64,000 bases of DNA from DASQUK01 sp963717085 (GCA_963717085.1 CAVQVM010000013.1:83862-147861); one strand, 5' to 3'. Positions 53,383-63,732 are shown, counted from the stretch's first letter. The notes: generated by a model not told the origin, from the sequence alone. Numbers and translations are program-made.

Positions 53383-54210
53383 GTGGGCGTCGGACTCGGC
53401 GAGCAGCTGGCGACGGGCAGCAGATCGGCCGTGTTCGCGTGGGGACGAGACGCCGTTGCGAAGGTGCCCTTCGCCGCGACACCGGAGGCCTGGATCCGTT
53501 TCGAGGCGCTGTACGCTGCGGCCGTTCATGACGCCGGGGCGCCGGTACCGCGGTTCCACGGGATCGAGATGATCAACGGCCGGGCGGCGAGCATCTACGA
53601 GCGTGTGCACGGCAGATCGATGTGGGAGCACATGCTCCAGCACCCAGCGCAGATCGCCAGCCACACCCGGTCGCTCGCTGAGCTGCAGGCACACTTGTTC
53701 ACGCTCGTGCCACCCCTGGCACTTCCAGCACAACGTGACCGACTCAAGTGCAAGATCCGTGAGGCGTCCTCCCGCGTCGACCCGTCGCTCATCGCCGCCC
53801 TCGAGCTGCTGCCGCCCACTACGCCGTCCCGTCTGTGCCACGGCGACCTGCATCCCGGCAACGTCATCATGGCGAACAAGGGACCGGTGATCATCGACTG
53901 GTTCGATGCGGCACGCGGCGATCCCGTCGCCGACATCGCCAGAACGTCACTGTTGATGTCGACGCGGGCTCACGGACAGAAGGGGCCCGGACACCTCCCG
54001 GGGGCCCAGCCGGACTTCCTCGATCTGGCGCGCGCCTCCTACCTCGCCGCGATCACCGACCTCCTAGCGCCCGATGGGGATGACGTTCGACGCTGGGAGG
54101 CTGTGGTGGCCGTTGCCCGCCTCGCCGAGGGCATCGCGACCAACGCGCTGCTCGGCATCTGGAATGAGTGGCTATCAACCGCATCGGCCCAGGTCGGCGG
54201 TCGGCCCTGA
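53383..54210 (+). CDS. Aminoglycoside phosphotransferase (APH)-family kinase
   Basis: The 275-residue protein has the APH fold. The N-lobe includes GSRSAVFAWGRDAVAKVPFA, with the ATP-binding Lys. The catalytic loop is CHGDLHPGNVIM, followed by the metal-binding Asp in VIIDWFDAARGDP. Full catalytic residues suggest an active small-molecule kinase. Known relatives phosphorylate aminoglycosides, macrolides, choline or sugars; the substrate here is unknown. It is convergent with the polyol locus, its stop abutting the stop of the IMPase gene with no gap. GTG 53383 follows AGAGAGGG. Confidence 0.85.
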   Translation: MGVGLGEQLATGSRSAVFAWGRDAVAKVPFAATPEAWIRFEALYAAAVHDAGAPVPRFHGIEMINGRAASIYERVHGRSMWEHMLQHPAQIASHTRSLAELQAHLFTLVPPLALPAQRDRLKCKIREASSRVDPSLIAALELLPPTTPSRLCHGDLHPGNVIMANKGPVIIDWFDAARGDPVADIARTSLLMSTRAHGQKGPGHLPGAQPDFLDLARASYLAAITDLLAPDGDDVRRWEAVVAVARLAEGIATNALLGIWNEWLSTASAQVGGRP

Positions 54211-55026
54211 TCATCGCTGCTCGACGACGGTCCGCAGCTCATCGAACACCGCCGGCGGGGCCGCGATGACGAGACCATCGTTCTCCGGGCATGGCAGCTC
54301 GGTCACGGCCCCGGCCTCACGAGCGATCAGTGCTCCCGCGGCGTAGTCCCACAGCTTGATGTCCCGTTCGTAGTAGGCGTCGGCGCGAGCGGCACCAACC
54401 CAGCACAGCTGGAGTGCGGCCGAACCGAAGCAGCGGATGTCGCGTGCCGCGGGAAGCAACGAGTGCACGATGGTCCCTTGGCGGTCGCGGATATCAGCCT
54501 GGTAGGAGAACCCCGTCATCACCAGCGCCTGCGCCAATGATTGGCACTTGGAGATTCCGATCGGGCTTCCACCAAGCCGAGCCCCATGCCCTGCCGAAGC
54601 GGAGAAGGTCTCGTCACGGAGCACGTCCACCACCGCGCCGGCGATGACATCCCCATCCAGCGCGGCGGCCACGCTGACGCCGATCACCGGAAGGGAGTAG
54701 AGGAAGTTGACGGTGCCGTCGAGCGGGTCGACCACCCATTGCAGCCGTCCTGCGTCCCCGCTGACACACGTGTGAGTCTGTCCGCCTTCCTCGCCGAGGA
54801 CGCCGGCGCCAGGAGTGGTGTCCGCGAGCATCCGACGGATCAATTGCTCAGCGTCGAGATCGGTCCGGGTGACGACATCTGTTGGTGACGACTTCTCACC
54901 GAGCCGAGTGGCATTGCCGACGTTAGCCCTGATCAGCTCGGCCGAGGCGCGGGCGACCGACATCGCCACCTTCTCGAGCTCACGCGGGTCCTGGAGTGTG
55001 TCCTTTAGGGTGCCGTGGTCAGGCAC
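54211..55026 (-). CDS. Inositol monophosphatase-family phosphatase
   Basis: The 271-residue protein has the family metal motifs. They are GEEGG near residue 97, WVVDPLDGTVNFLYSLPVIG, and the C-terminal IKLWDYAAGALIAREAGAV. These give the Asp, Glu and Asp ligands of the two- or three-metal site. Members hydrolyse inositol phosphates, histidinol phosphate or sugar phosphates. GTG 55026 overlaps the end of the DeoR gene by eight bases, implying coupled translation; a start at 54963 is possible. In this locus it may dephosphorylate a sugar or polyol phosphate, which is inference. Confidence 0.85.
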   Translation of the reverse strand: MPDHGTLKDTLQDPRELEKVAMSVARASAELIRANVGNATRLGEKSSPTDVVTRTDLDAEQLIRRMLADTTPGAGVLGEEGGQTHTCVSGDAGRLQWVVDPLDGTVNFLYSLPVIGVSVAAALDGDVIAGAVVDVLRDETFSASAGHGARLGGSPIGISKCQSLAQALVMTGFSYQADIRDRQGTIVHSLLPAARDIRCFGSAALQLCWVGAARADAYYERDIKLWDYAAGALIAREAGAVTELPCPENDGLVIAAPPAVFDELRTVVEQR

Positions 55027-55834
55027 GCCTGACCTCGATGTCGTGCTCGGCGAGCACGGCGAGGGCGTCGTCGTCGACACGGGTGTCGGTCAGCAGGACG
55101 TCGATGTCGTCGAGCGTGGCGTAGCTGAACATCTGATCGTTGCCGAACTTGGACTGGTCGACCATCGCGACCACTCGGCGCGAGCTCTCGATCATGGCTC
55201 GCTTGAGCAGGCTCTCGTCGCGGTACGGCGTCGTGAGACCTCGCTGGAACGACAGCCCGTCGCAGCTGATGAACAGCACGTCGACACGCATGGCCCGCAC
55301 GGCGTCCGGCGACGCCGTGTCGACCATTGCGAACGTGTTGGTGCGGACACCACCGCCGAGCACGGTGAGCTCGGCAACGCCACGGCGAACCAGCGTCGAG
55401 GCGGTGATCAACGAGTTGGTCACGACGTGAACCCGACGGTCGACCGGGAAGACCTCGGCGAATCGCTGGCCGGTCGAGCCGGAGTCGATGATCACCGAGC
55501 CGCGCTCGGGAACTTCGCGGATGGCTTCGCGCCCGATGCACAGCTTCTCCTCGGCGTTGAGCATGTCGCGGGCGTCGACCATCGGCTCGTGGTGCAGGCG
55601 CTCGAACGGCACCGCGCCGCCGTGCACCCGGCGGACCAGCTGGCGTTCCTGCATGTCCGACAGATCGCGCCGAATCGTCTCGGTCGTCACCTCGAAGCGC
55701 CGCGCCAGGTCCGACACGTCAACCGAGCCGCTCCTGAGGGCGAGCACGTAGATCTCCCGTTGGCGGTGGTGCTGGAGCTTGGTGCCGCTGGTGCTGCTCT
55801 CACCGGCACCGCTGGTGCCGTCTGTTGTCGTCAT
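55019..55834 (-). CDS. DeoR/GlpR-family transcriptional regulator
   Basis: The 271-residue protein has an N-terminal DeoR helix-turn-helix (VDVSDLARRFEVTTETIRRD, LVRRVHGGAVPF). A C-terminal sugar-phosphate-sensing domain follows (IIDSGSTGQRFAEVF, VVTNSLITASTLVRRGVAEL, LFISCDGLSFQRGLTTPYRD). These regulators repress sugar or polyol genes until a phosphorylated intermediate binds. It lies just downstream of the mannitol-dehydrogenase-family gene, and the divergent promoters at 57.3-57.4 kb are the likely target. ATG 55834 lacks a strong ribosome site. Confidence 0.9.
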   Translation of the reverse strand: MTTTDGTSGAGESSTSGTKLQHHRQREIYVLALRSGSVDVSDLARRFEVTTETIRRDLSDMQERQLVRRVHGGAVPFERLHHEPMVDARDMLNAEEKLCIGREAIREVPERGSVIIDSGSTGQRFAEVFPVDRRVHVVTNSLITASTLVRRGVAELTVLGGGVRTNTFAMVDTASPDAVRAMRVDVLFISCDGLSFQRGLTTPYRDESLLKRAMIESSRRVVAMVDQSKFGNDQMFSYATLDDIDVLLTDTRVDDDALAVLAEHDIEVRRA

Positions 55835-55873
55835 CGGTGCTGCACCGTTCTGATGGAGACTGCGAGCGTAGTG

Positions 55874-57301
55874 TCACTCCCCCATCGCGACGAGTGGGCC
55901 GACGTCGCCGACACGTTGCCAGGCCGCGGCGAATGCGGCCCGGAACCGAGCGCTGTCGCGCAGCGTCCTCGAGAACACCTCGGCGAAGTCGAGGAAGCGC
56001 GTGGGCTCCTCAGTGGCCCGCCGGGCGTACTGCCGCGCCCTGTCGCCTTCGGCGTCGAAGGCCTGCCGGTCAGGTGGGATGGTGGCCAGGTACCGTGCCC
56101 ACCCGGCCAGCGCCAGAGCACCGCGCGCGATGGGACCGTCGTGCTCGAGCTGGAACGTGATCGTGGGGAGCAGGAAGGTCGGGAACTTCGCGCTGCCGTC
56201 GATGCAGAGGCGGGCTATCTGGTCGCGAACGCCGGTGTTGGCAAAGCGTTCGAGCACTGAGACGACATAGTCGCCGGGCGGGTAGCCCGGGATCGGCCTG
56301 AGCGACGGGACCGCTTCGTCATGCAGCAGGTTGTGGAGGAACAGCCGCACGTCTGGGAGCGCCATGGCCTCGTCGACGTAGGTGACGCCCGCCAGCGCGG
56401 ACAGGTACGCCATGCTCGAGTGACCCGCGTTGAGCAGCCGCAGCTTGTAGATCTCCCAGTCGTGGACGCGATCGGTGAACAGCACACCGACGTCTTGCCA
56501 GCGGGGCCGGCCGTTGGCGAACTCGTCCTCGATGACCCACTGCCGGAACGGCTCGGTCACCACCGGCCAGCGGTCCTCTATGCCGATCGCATCGACGAGC
56601 CACGCTCGATCCGCGTCCGAGGTGGCCGGGGTGATGCGATCGACCATCGAGTTGGGGAACGCGCAGTGCCGCTCGGTCCAGTCGGCGAGCGACGCGCTCC
56701 GGCGCCGGGCAGCGAGGAGCGTGGACCGCCGCGCGGCGTCACCATTGCCGGGCAAGTTGTCGCAACTGACGATCGTGATCGGCGAATGGCGTCGCTCGTG
56801 CCGTCGCTCAAGGCCCATCGCGATGATGTCGAAGGTTGTCGGCGTGGATGAGGGGGCACTGGCGCCGTCGGCATAGCCCGCCTCGGTGATCGTGAGCGAC
56901 ACGATGGCCACGTTCGGATCGGCCGTCAGCTCGGCGGCTCCGACCGGCTCGTCGTGGGCCAGTCGGTAATCAACGATGCTGCCGACGATCTGGGCACGCG
57001 TGTCGCCCCGGCCTCGCTCGACGAGGGTGTACAGGTGGTCCTGTGGGGCGAGGGCTTCCGCCATCCGCACGTCCTGGCGGAGTAGACCGACACCTCGGAT
57101 CCCCCAATCGCTGCCCGTCTCAGCCAGTTCGTGGGTGTAGAGCGCCAAGTGCGCGCGATGGAAACCGCCGACGCCCACATGCAGGATGCGCGGCTGCAGA
57201 CGGCGGCGGTCGTACGTCGGCACCGGCACTCCCCGCGCGGCGATGTCGGGCAGGGCCGCGTCGCGCAGGGGAATGGAGGAAGGCCGGCCGCTCCCATTCA
57301 C
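55874..57301 (-). CDS. Mannitol dehydrogenase-family (long-chain polyol) dehydrogenase
   Basis: The 475-residue protein fits the mannitol/fructuronate dehydrogenase family. It has the nucleotide-binding RILHVGVGGFHRAHLALYTH, the substrate loop SCDNLPGNGDAARR and RHCAFPNSMVDRITP, and the catalytic helix LRLLNAGHSSMAYLSALAG, with the family's Lys in IYKLRLLNAGHS. It oxidises a polyol to a ketose with NAD. GTG 57301 is favoured because a good promoter (TTGTCA-17-TTATCG) would start transcription within a base or two, giving a leaderless message; ATG 57349 lies upstream of that promoter. Confidence 0.87.
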   Translation of the reverse strand: MNGSGRPSSIPLRDAALPDIAARGVPVPTYDRRRLQPRILHVGVGGFHRAHLALYTHELAETGSDWGIRGVGLLRQDVRMAEALAPQDHLYTLVERGRGDTRAQIVGSIVDYRLAHDEPVGAAELTADPNVAIVSLTITEAGYADGASAPSSTPTTFDIIAMGLERRHERRHSPITIVSCDNLPGNGDAARRSTLLAARRRSASLADWTERHCAFPNSMVDRITPATSDADRAWLVDAIGIEDRWPVVTEPFRQWVIEDEFANGRPRWQDVGVLFTDRVHDWEIYKLRLLNAGHSSMAYLSALAGVTYVDEAMALPDVRLFLHNLLHDEAVPSLRPIPGYPPGDYVVSVLERFANTGVRDQIARLCIDGSAKFPTFLLPTITFQLEHDGPIARGALALAGWARYLATIPPDRQAFDAEGDRARQYARRATEEPTRFLDFAEVFSRTLRDSARFRAAFAAAWQRVGDVGPLVAMGE

Positions 57302-57308
57302 AGGAGCA

Positions 57309-57337
57309 CGATAAGCACAGGGATAACAACTTGACAA
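57309..57337 (-). promoter_or_regulatory. Leftward promoter of the dehydrogenase-DeoR operon
   Basis: On the minus strand TTGTCA (57337-57332) and TTATCG (57314-57309) are 17 bases apart. The predicted start is near 57302, next to GTG 57301. This is a reading of consensus only. Confidence 0.45.
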
Positions 57338-57361
57338 GCGTGGATTCATGTTGATTTAGCC

Positions 57362-57391
57362 TTGCAAACCAACACAAAGCCAAGACATAAT
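57362..57391 (+). promoter_or_regulatory. Rightward promoter of the polyol transport operon
   Basis: TTGCAA (57362-57367) and CATAAT (57386-57391) are 18 bases apart, about 60 bases ahead of the binding-protein ATG. The region between the two promoters is unusually AT-rich for the window and is a likely DeoR operator. Confidence 0.45.
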
Positions 57392-57447
57392 GCCGGTGTC
57401 GCGGGTCACATCCGACAGACCCCGCAGTTGCAAGGGGGGACACCGCC

Positions 57448-58854
57448 ATGACAGCGACCTCACAGTTGACCTGGCGCCGCCACACCCGCCGCACGGTGAG
57501 CATCCTGGCCGTCGCCGCCGTCGGCTTGGCGGCGGTGGCATGTGGCGACGACGATGACAGCGCCGAGCCGAGCGGGACCGGTGAATCCCCGTCTGGTGAG
57601 GGCGGCGAGATCACCGTGGCCATCGTCGGCAACCCACAGATGGAGGACATCTCGGCGCTCACTCCCGAGCTGTTCACCGCCGAAACCGGCATCGACGTGA
57701 ACTACTCGGTGCTCGAGGAGGGGACGCTGCGGGAGATCGTCACCCGAGACATAGGGGGCGGTGGCGAACAGTTCGACGTCGTGATGATCGGCATGTACGA
57801 AGCACCGCAGTTCGGCGCCAACGGCTGGCTCACAGACCTCACCCCGTACGCGGAGGACGACGAGTCGTACCAGTTCGACGATCTGATCCCCACGGTCCGC
57901 GACGGTTTGTCGGTCGACGGCAAGCTGTACGCGTCGCCGTTCTACGCCGAGTCGTCGTTCCTCATGTACCGCCAGGACGTGCTCGAGGCGGCCGGACTCA
58001 CGATGCCCGACAACCCGACCTGGGACGAGGTTGCGGAGATCGCCCGCGCCGTCGACAGCGACGAGATGGCCGGCATCTGTCTTCGCGGCAAGCCGGGCTG
58101 GGGTGACCTTGGGGCATCGTTCACCACCGTGCTCAACACGTTCGGCGGCACCTGGTGGTCCGCCAACGACGACGGGAGCGTCGCCGAGGCCCAGGTGGAC
58201 CAGCCCGAGTTCAAAGAGGCGCTCCAGTTCTACAGCGAGCTCGTCGGCGACGCCGGCGAGGACGACGCCGCCAACGCTTCGTTCAACGAGTGCCTCGCCC
58301 AGTACCAGGACGGCAAGGTCGCCATGTGGTACGACGCGACCGTCGCCGCCGGGCTGCTCGAGGCCGATGACAGCCCGGTCAAGGGCATGAACGGGTACGC
58401 CACGGCCCCCGTGAAGGAGACCGAGGCGTCCGGCTGGCTGTGGAGCTGGGCGCTCGCCATCCCCCAGAACTCACCCGACCCCGACACGGCCTGGCAGTAC
58501 ATCTCCTGGGCGACCGGTCCCGACTACATCCAGGCCGCCGGCAATGAGGTCGCGGGAGGATGGGCGGCGATCCCGCCGGGGACAAGGGCGTCCACGTACG
58601 AGATCCCCGAGTATCAAGAGGCGGCCGGCGCGTTCGCCGACGCCACCCTCGAGGCGATGGAGGCGGCCCCGATCGACAACCCGGGCACGACGCCGAGGCC
58701 GGGGGTGCCCGGCGTCCAGTACGTCGGCATCCCGGAGTTCCAGGACGTCGGCAACCGCTGCACCGAGCAGTTCTCCAGCGTCATCGCCGGGCAGACCAAC
58801 ATCGACGCGGCGCTGAGTGCCTGCCAGGACATCGCGTCCCAGGTCGGAGGCTGA
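57448..58854 (+). CDS. Polyol-type ABC transporter substrate-binding lipoprotein
   Basis: The 468-residue lipoprotein has a signal peptide with lipobox Cys32 (LAAVAC), an Asp/Ser linker and an SBP_bac_1 fold. That fold shows ITVAIVGNPQMEDISALTPE, VLEEGTLREIVTRDIGGGGE, FDVVMIGMYEAPQFGANGWL, FYAESSFLMYRQDVLEAAGL and SGWLWSWALAIPQNSPDPDT. The GMYEAP and SGWLWSWALAIP segments are typical of sorbitol/mannitol (SmoE-like) binding proteins. It is the first gene of a rightward operon with two permeases and an ATPase. GGGGGG precedes the ATG. Confidence 0.9.
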   Translation: MTATSQLTWRRHTRRTVSILAVAAVGLAAVACGDDDDSAEPSGTGESPSGEGGEITVAIVGNPQMEDISALTPELFTAETGIDVNYSVLEEGTLREIVTRDIGGGGEQFDVVMIGMYEAPQFGANGWLTDLTPYAEDDESYQFDDLIPTVRDGLSVDGKLYASPFYAESSFLMYRQDVLEAAGLTMPDNPTWDEVAEIARAVDSDEMAGICLRGKPGWGDLGASFTTVLNTFGGTWWSANDDGSVAEAQVDQPEFKEALQFYSELVGDAGEDDAANASFNECLAQYQDGKVAMWYDATVAAGLLEADDSPVKGMNGYATAPVKETEASGWLWSWALAIPQNSPDPDTAWQYISWATGPDYIQAAGNEVAGGWAAIPPGTRASTYEIPEYQEAAGAFADATLEAMEAAPIDNPGTTPRPGVPGVQYVGIPEFQDVGNRCTEQFSSVIAGQTNIDAALSACQDIASQVGG

Positions 58855-58867
58855 TCCACTGAAGGCC

Positions 58868-59806
58868 GTGCAGCTCGACACTGTGCGGCAGGACCCGGGC
58901 GCGGCGCTGGGGACCGCGCCCAAGCACCACGAGCTCCGCCGGCCGTGGCGGCAGCGCTTCCCCCTGCTGCCCGCGCTGGTGTTCACGGTGCTGCTGACGC
59001 AGGTCCCGTTCCTGATGAACATCTGGTACAGCCTGACGGACTGGACCATCGTGCCCCCCACGCCGCGGGAGTTCATCGGGCTCGACAACTATGGCGACCT
59101 CCCCAGTGATCAGTTCTTCCGCGACGCCGCCTGGGTCACCGTAGAGATGACGGTCTCGGCCGTGCTCATCTCGCTCGTGCTGGGAACGCTCCTGGCCGTC
59201 CTGCTCGACCGTGCGTTCTTCGGTCGGGGCGTCGCCCGCACGTTGCTGATCACGCCGTTCCTGATCATGCCGGTCGTCGCCGGACTGATCTGGAAGAACC
59301 AGATGTTCAGCGGACTCTACGGCGTCGTGAACTGGGTGATGGCGCGCCTCGGCATGGACTCGATCGAGTTCGTCTCGCGCTACCCCTTGGAGTCGATCGT
59401 CGTGGTCCTCGTGTGGCAGTGGACGCCGTTCATGATGCTGATCATGCTGGCCGGCCTCCAGAGCCAGCCCACCGACGTGCTGGAGGCGGCCAAGGTCGAC
59501 GGCGCCAGCGCCTTCGGGACCTTCCGCCAGCTCACGCTTCCCCACCTCCGGCCGTACATGGAGCTCGGCACCCTCCTAGGGACCATCTACCTGATTCAAG
59601 TGTTCGACCAGGTGGCGGTCATGACCGGCGGAGGTCCGGATTCGACCAACATCCCGTTCTTCGTCTACCAGCGCTCGATCGGTGGCGGCTGGGAGTTCGG
59701 CAAGGCGTCCGCCTACAGCATCGTGGTGGTCGTCGCCTCGATCGTCGTTGCCACCGTCGCCCTGCGGGTTTTGTCCCGTTTGCTGCAAGGGGAGGAGATC
59801 GCCTGA
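58868..59806 (+). CDS. Sugar/polyol ABC permease, MalF type
   Basis: The 312-residue permease has six helices and the conserved EAA loop (LEAAKVDGASAFGTFRQLTL, PHLRP). Other landmarks are LLPALVFTVLLTQVPFLMNI, FIGLDNYGDLPSDQFFRDAA and MTGGGPDSTNIPFFVYQRSI, as in SmoF/MtlF-like proteins. It imports polyol with the next permease. The start is uncertain: GTG 58868 is used, but CTG 58859 has better spacing to GGAGG. Its stop overlaps the next gene's ATG by one base. Confidence 0.88.
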   Translation: MQLDTVRQDPGAALGTAPKHHELRRPWRQRFPLLPALVFTVLLTQVPFLMNIWYSLTDWTIVPPTPREFIGLDNYGDLPSDQFFRDAAWVTVEMTVSAVLISLVLGTLLAVLLDRAFFGRGVARTLLITPFLIMPVVAGLIWKNQMFSGLYGVVNWVMARLGMDSIEFVSRYPLESIVVVLVWQWTPFMMLIMLAGLQSQPTDVLEAAKVDGASAFGTFRQLTLPHLRPYMELGTLLGTIYLIQVFDQVAVMTGGGPDSTNIPFFVYQRSIGGGWEFGKASAYSIVVVVASIVVATVALRVLSRLLQGEEIA

Positions 59807-60666
59807 TGGCCCGAGCGGCAGCAGCGCAGCGGGGCGTCGGAGAGCGCCGTTCGGTGAACGCCGTGCTGGGGGTTGTGGCCTGGCTCACGGCCCTGGTGTT
59901 CTTCTTCCCGGTGTTCTGGATGATCCTCAGCTCGTTCAAGGAGGAGCAGGACGCCAACACCAGCCCCAAGCTGCTCTTCAGCGCCACACTCGATCGCTAC
60001 AGCGACGTCACCGGGAGCAGCACCGGTCTGCTGTCTTTTCGCGAAGCGTTCTTCAACTCGTTCTGGGTAGTGACGGTCAGCACCGTGGTCGTGCTGTTAC
60101 TGGCGATCCCGGCGGCGTACGCCCTGGCCATCAGGCCCGTTCCGAAGTGGCGGGACGTGCTGTTCTTCTTCATCTCCACCAAGTTCCTCCCGGTGGTAGC
60201 GGCGATCCTGCCGCTGTGGATCCTCGCCAGGAACCTCGACCTGCTGAACACCCGGCTCGTCCTCATGATCCTGTACACCGGGATGAACCTGCCCCTCGCG
60301 GTGTGGATGTTGTGGTCGTTCTTCCGGGAGATCCCTCGGGAGCTGGTCGAGGCGGCGGAGCTCGACGGCGCCGGGCTGCGGGGCCAGCTGGCCTCTGTGA
60401 TCCTCCCGATCGCCCTGCCGGGCCTCGCCGCTACGGCCCTGCTCTGCGTGATCTTCGCCTGGAACGAATACTTCTATGCCGTCCAGCTCAACCCGGCGAG
60501 CGGCTCGACGATCCCGATCTGGGTCACGACGAACATCAGCACCCGGGGTAACTTCCTGGCCAAATTGTCGGCGGCATCGGTGCTCGCCTGCGTGCCGGTG
60601 GTGCTCGCCGGCTGGTTGGCGCAGAAGCGCATGATCCGTGGCCTCTCCATGGGCGCGATCAAGTAG
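59806..60666 (+). CDS. Sugar/polyol ABC permease, MalG type
   Basis: The 286-residue permease has six helices and the EAA loop (LVEAAELDGAGLRGQLASVI). Other landmarks are TALVFFFPVFWMILSSFKEE, LLFSATLDRYSDVTG, AYALAIRPVPKWRDVLFFFI and the C-terminal WLAQKRMIRGLSMGAIK. It resembles SmoG/MtlG proteins. ATG 59806 overlaps the previous stop (TGATG) and follows AGGGGAGGAG, so translation is coupled. It pairs with the preceding permease to form the membrane channel. Confidence 0.9.
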   Translation: MARAAAAQRGVGERRSVNAVLGVVAWLTALVFFFPVFWMILSSFKEEQDANTSPKLLFSATLDRYSDVTGSSTGLLSFREAFFNSFWVVTVSTVVVLLLAIPAAYALAIRPVPKWRDVLFFFISTKFLPVVAAILPLWILARNLDLLNTRLVLMILYTGMNLPLAVWMLWSFFREIPRELVEAAELDGAGLRGQLASVILPIALPGLAATALLCVIFAWNEYFYAVQLNPASGSTIPIWVTTNISTRGNFLAKLSAASVLACVPVVLAGWLAQKRMIRGLSMGAIK

Positions 60667-60674
60667 GAGGCAGC

Positions 60675-61778
<1,104 letters not shown>

Positions 61779-61782
61779 ACCC

Positions 61783-62580
61783 GTGGACCGCGAGCGTCCG
61801 ATCGCGCTGGTAACCGGCGCGGCCGGTGACATCGGGCGAGCGGCAGCCCGCCGCCTCGCCCAGCAGGGGTGGTCGCTGGCGCTGGTCGACCACCCGGGCA
61901 GGCTCGAGGCGCTCGACAGGGCCCGACAGGAGTGCGAACGGTTGGGAGCGCCGACATGGGTGGACGCCTTCGACGTGACCGAGGTGGCCGGGGTCGAGCG
62001 CTCCGTGGGGGCATGCATGGATGCGATCGGCGTGCCGGCGGCGCTGTTCAACAACGCCGGCTACCAGGGCAGGTTCGAGCGCATCGATCGCTACCCGCAC
62101 GTCGACGCGCGGCGCGTGTTCGAGGTCAACGTGCTCGGCGCCTTCACGGTGCTGTCGGCGGTGAGCGCGGCCATGGTCGAAGCGGGGGTGCGAGGTTCGA
62201 TCGTGTCCTCGGCCTCGATGGCCGGCGTCAGCGGCGCCCCCAACATGTCGGCCTACTCGGCGTCGAAGGCGGCAATCCTCGGGCTGACCAAGAGCGCGGC
62301 CAAGGACCTCGCTCCCGCCGGCATCCGAGTGAACGCGGTGTCGCCTGCATTCATCGGACCGGGACGCATGTGGGACAACCAGGTCGCATCCCAGGCAGCC
62401 GCACCGAGTCCCTACTACGCCGACGATCCATCCGAGGTTGCGAGCCAGATGATCCGGATGGTGCCGCTCGGCCGCTACGGATCGGCCGACGAGGTCGCCC
62501 GGGTGGTGGCGTTCCTGCTGTCCGACGACGCCTCCTACGTCACCGGCGTCAACATCGAGATCTCTGGTGGCTCCGTCTAG
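61783..62580 (+). CDS. SDR-family polyol/sugar dehydrogenase
   Basis: The 265-residue classical SDR has TGAAGDIG at residues 11-18, the NNAG motif in LFNNAGYQG, catalytic Ser in IVSSASMAG, Tyr/Lys in MSAYSASKAAILGL, and VTGVNIEISGGS at the end. All catalytic residues are present, in contrast to the three other SDR genes in the window. Its place in a polyol transport operon suggests oxidation of a polyol or sugar with NAD(P). GTG 61783 begins four bases after the ATPase stop. The PfkB gene follows 58 bases later. Confidence 0.9.
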   Translation: MDRERPIALVTGAAGDIGRAAARRLAQQGWSLALVDHPGRLEALDRARQECERLGAPTWVDAFDVTEVAGVERSVGACMDAIGVPAALFNNAGYQGRFERIDRYPHVDARRVFEVNVLGAFTVLSAVSAAMVEAGVRGSIVSSASMAGVSGAPNMSAYSASKAAILGLTKSAAKDLAPAGIRVNAVSPAFIGPGRMWDNQVASQAAAPSPYYADDPSEVASQMIRMVPLGRYGSADEVARVVAFLLSDDASYVTGVNIEISGGSV

Positions 62581-62638
62581 TTCCGCGGTCGGCCATGTCT
62601 CGGGGAGACCTCGGGTTGGGCCCTGATCGAGGGGTCCA

Positions 62639-63554
62639 GTGATAACCGTCGTCGGCGAGGCCCTGGTCGACTTCGTGATGGCGGCCGACGGCGCGATCAC
62701 GGTGAGGCCAGGCGGCGCGCCGTTCAACGTCGCGCGCGCATGCGCCAGGCTCGGTGCGCCGGTCAGCCTGGTCGCCGCCATCTCCACGGACCGCTTCGGG
62801 CAACGCTTAATGGCCGACCTCGCCGCCGACGGCGTCCGCTCGGAGCCGGTCCAGCGCACCGAGGCGCCAACCACGTTGGCCGTGGCCGAGCTGGACGCGG
62901 CCGGCGTGGCGACGTACCGCTTCTACCTCGAGGGAACCGAGCGCGGCGGCGCTGACGGCCGCGTCGCTACCGGCAACCACGCGGGCCGTGGTTGCCGGGG
63001 GGTTGGGGCTTGGTGTCGAGCCGATGGCAAGTGCCGTGGAACGCATCGTCCTCGACGCCGGCAACGACGTGCTGGTGCTGCTCGACCTCAACTGCCGCGC
63101 TGACGCAGTCCTGGACCACGACCGCTACCTCGCACGCTTGCGGCGAGTGCTGCTTCGGGCCGACGCAGTCAAGGCGAGCATCGAGGACCTCTGCTACGCC
63201 GACCCGACGGGGACGCCGGCGGTGGTCGCGGCCGGTCTGGTAGCCGGGCGCACACGAACCGTGTTGCTCACGGCCGGCGCGGGCGCCACAACAATCGTCA
63301 CGGCCGTCGGCACGCGGACCGTGCCCGTCGCCCCCTGCCCGATCATCGACACGATCGGCGCCGGCGACAGCTTCACGGCAGGCTTCATCACGTGGTGGAT
63401 GGCGAGCGGTCGGTCCGTCGACGACCTCGCCAACGTCGAGGCCATCGTGCCCGCAGTAGACGCTGCTCACCAGGTGGCTGCGGTCGTCGTCGGGCGGACG
63501 GGCGCCGATCCACCGCACCGGAGCGAGCTGCCAGCCGACTGGGGCCGCGGTTGA
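62639..63554 (+). pseudogene. PfkB-family sugar kinase with one frameshift
   Basis: From GTG 62639 the frame encodes the PfkB start ITVVGEALVDFVMAADGAIT and RPGGAPFNVARACARLGAP. At about 62935, GGGAACCGAG has one A too many. In the next frame the sequence continues AAALTAASLPATTRAVVAGG and VLVLLDLNCRADAVLDHDR, then IDTIGAGDSFTAGFITWW, with the catalytic Asp. Full length would be about 304 residues, normal for fructokinase/ribokinase-type enzymes. Either the gene is dead or one base in the sequence is wrong. The expected role is to phosphorylate the ketose made by the dehydrogenases. Confidence 0.8.
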
Positions 63555-63681
63555 GCGGAGCGAGCGACGCTAACGGATGGGCCGCCGACAAAGGCTGCAC
63601 GCCAGCCGGTCGCCGACACGACTGCTCCGCCACGATGCGGATCCACGACCCGAAATATAAGCTCTGAGCAGGGATTTCGAG

Positions 63682-63732
63682 TGGCACCCCCAACGGGGTT
63701 CGAACCCGTGTCTCCACCTTGAGAGAGCGGTG
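63682..63732 (-). other. tRNA 3'-half-like sequence, possible attachment site
   Basis: On the minus strand the sequence gives an anticodon-like arm with CTC, a variable region AGACA, a T-arm ACGGGTTCGAACCCGT and an acceptor end GGGGGTGCCA. It resembles the 3' half of tRNA-Glu(CTC), but no D-arm or 5' half exists upstream and the T-loop is one base short. Such duplicated 3' halves are typical att sites of integrated elements. The rest of 63555-64000 shows no supported gene. Confidence 0.4.
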
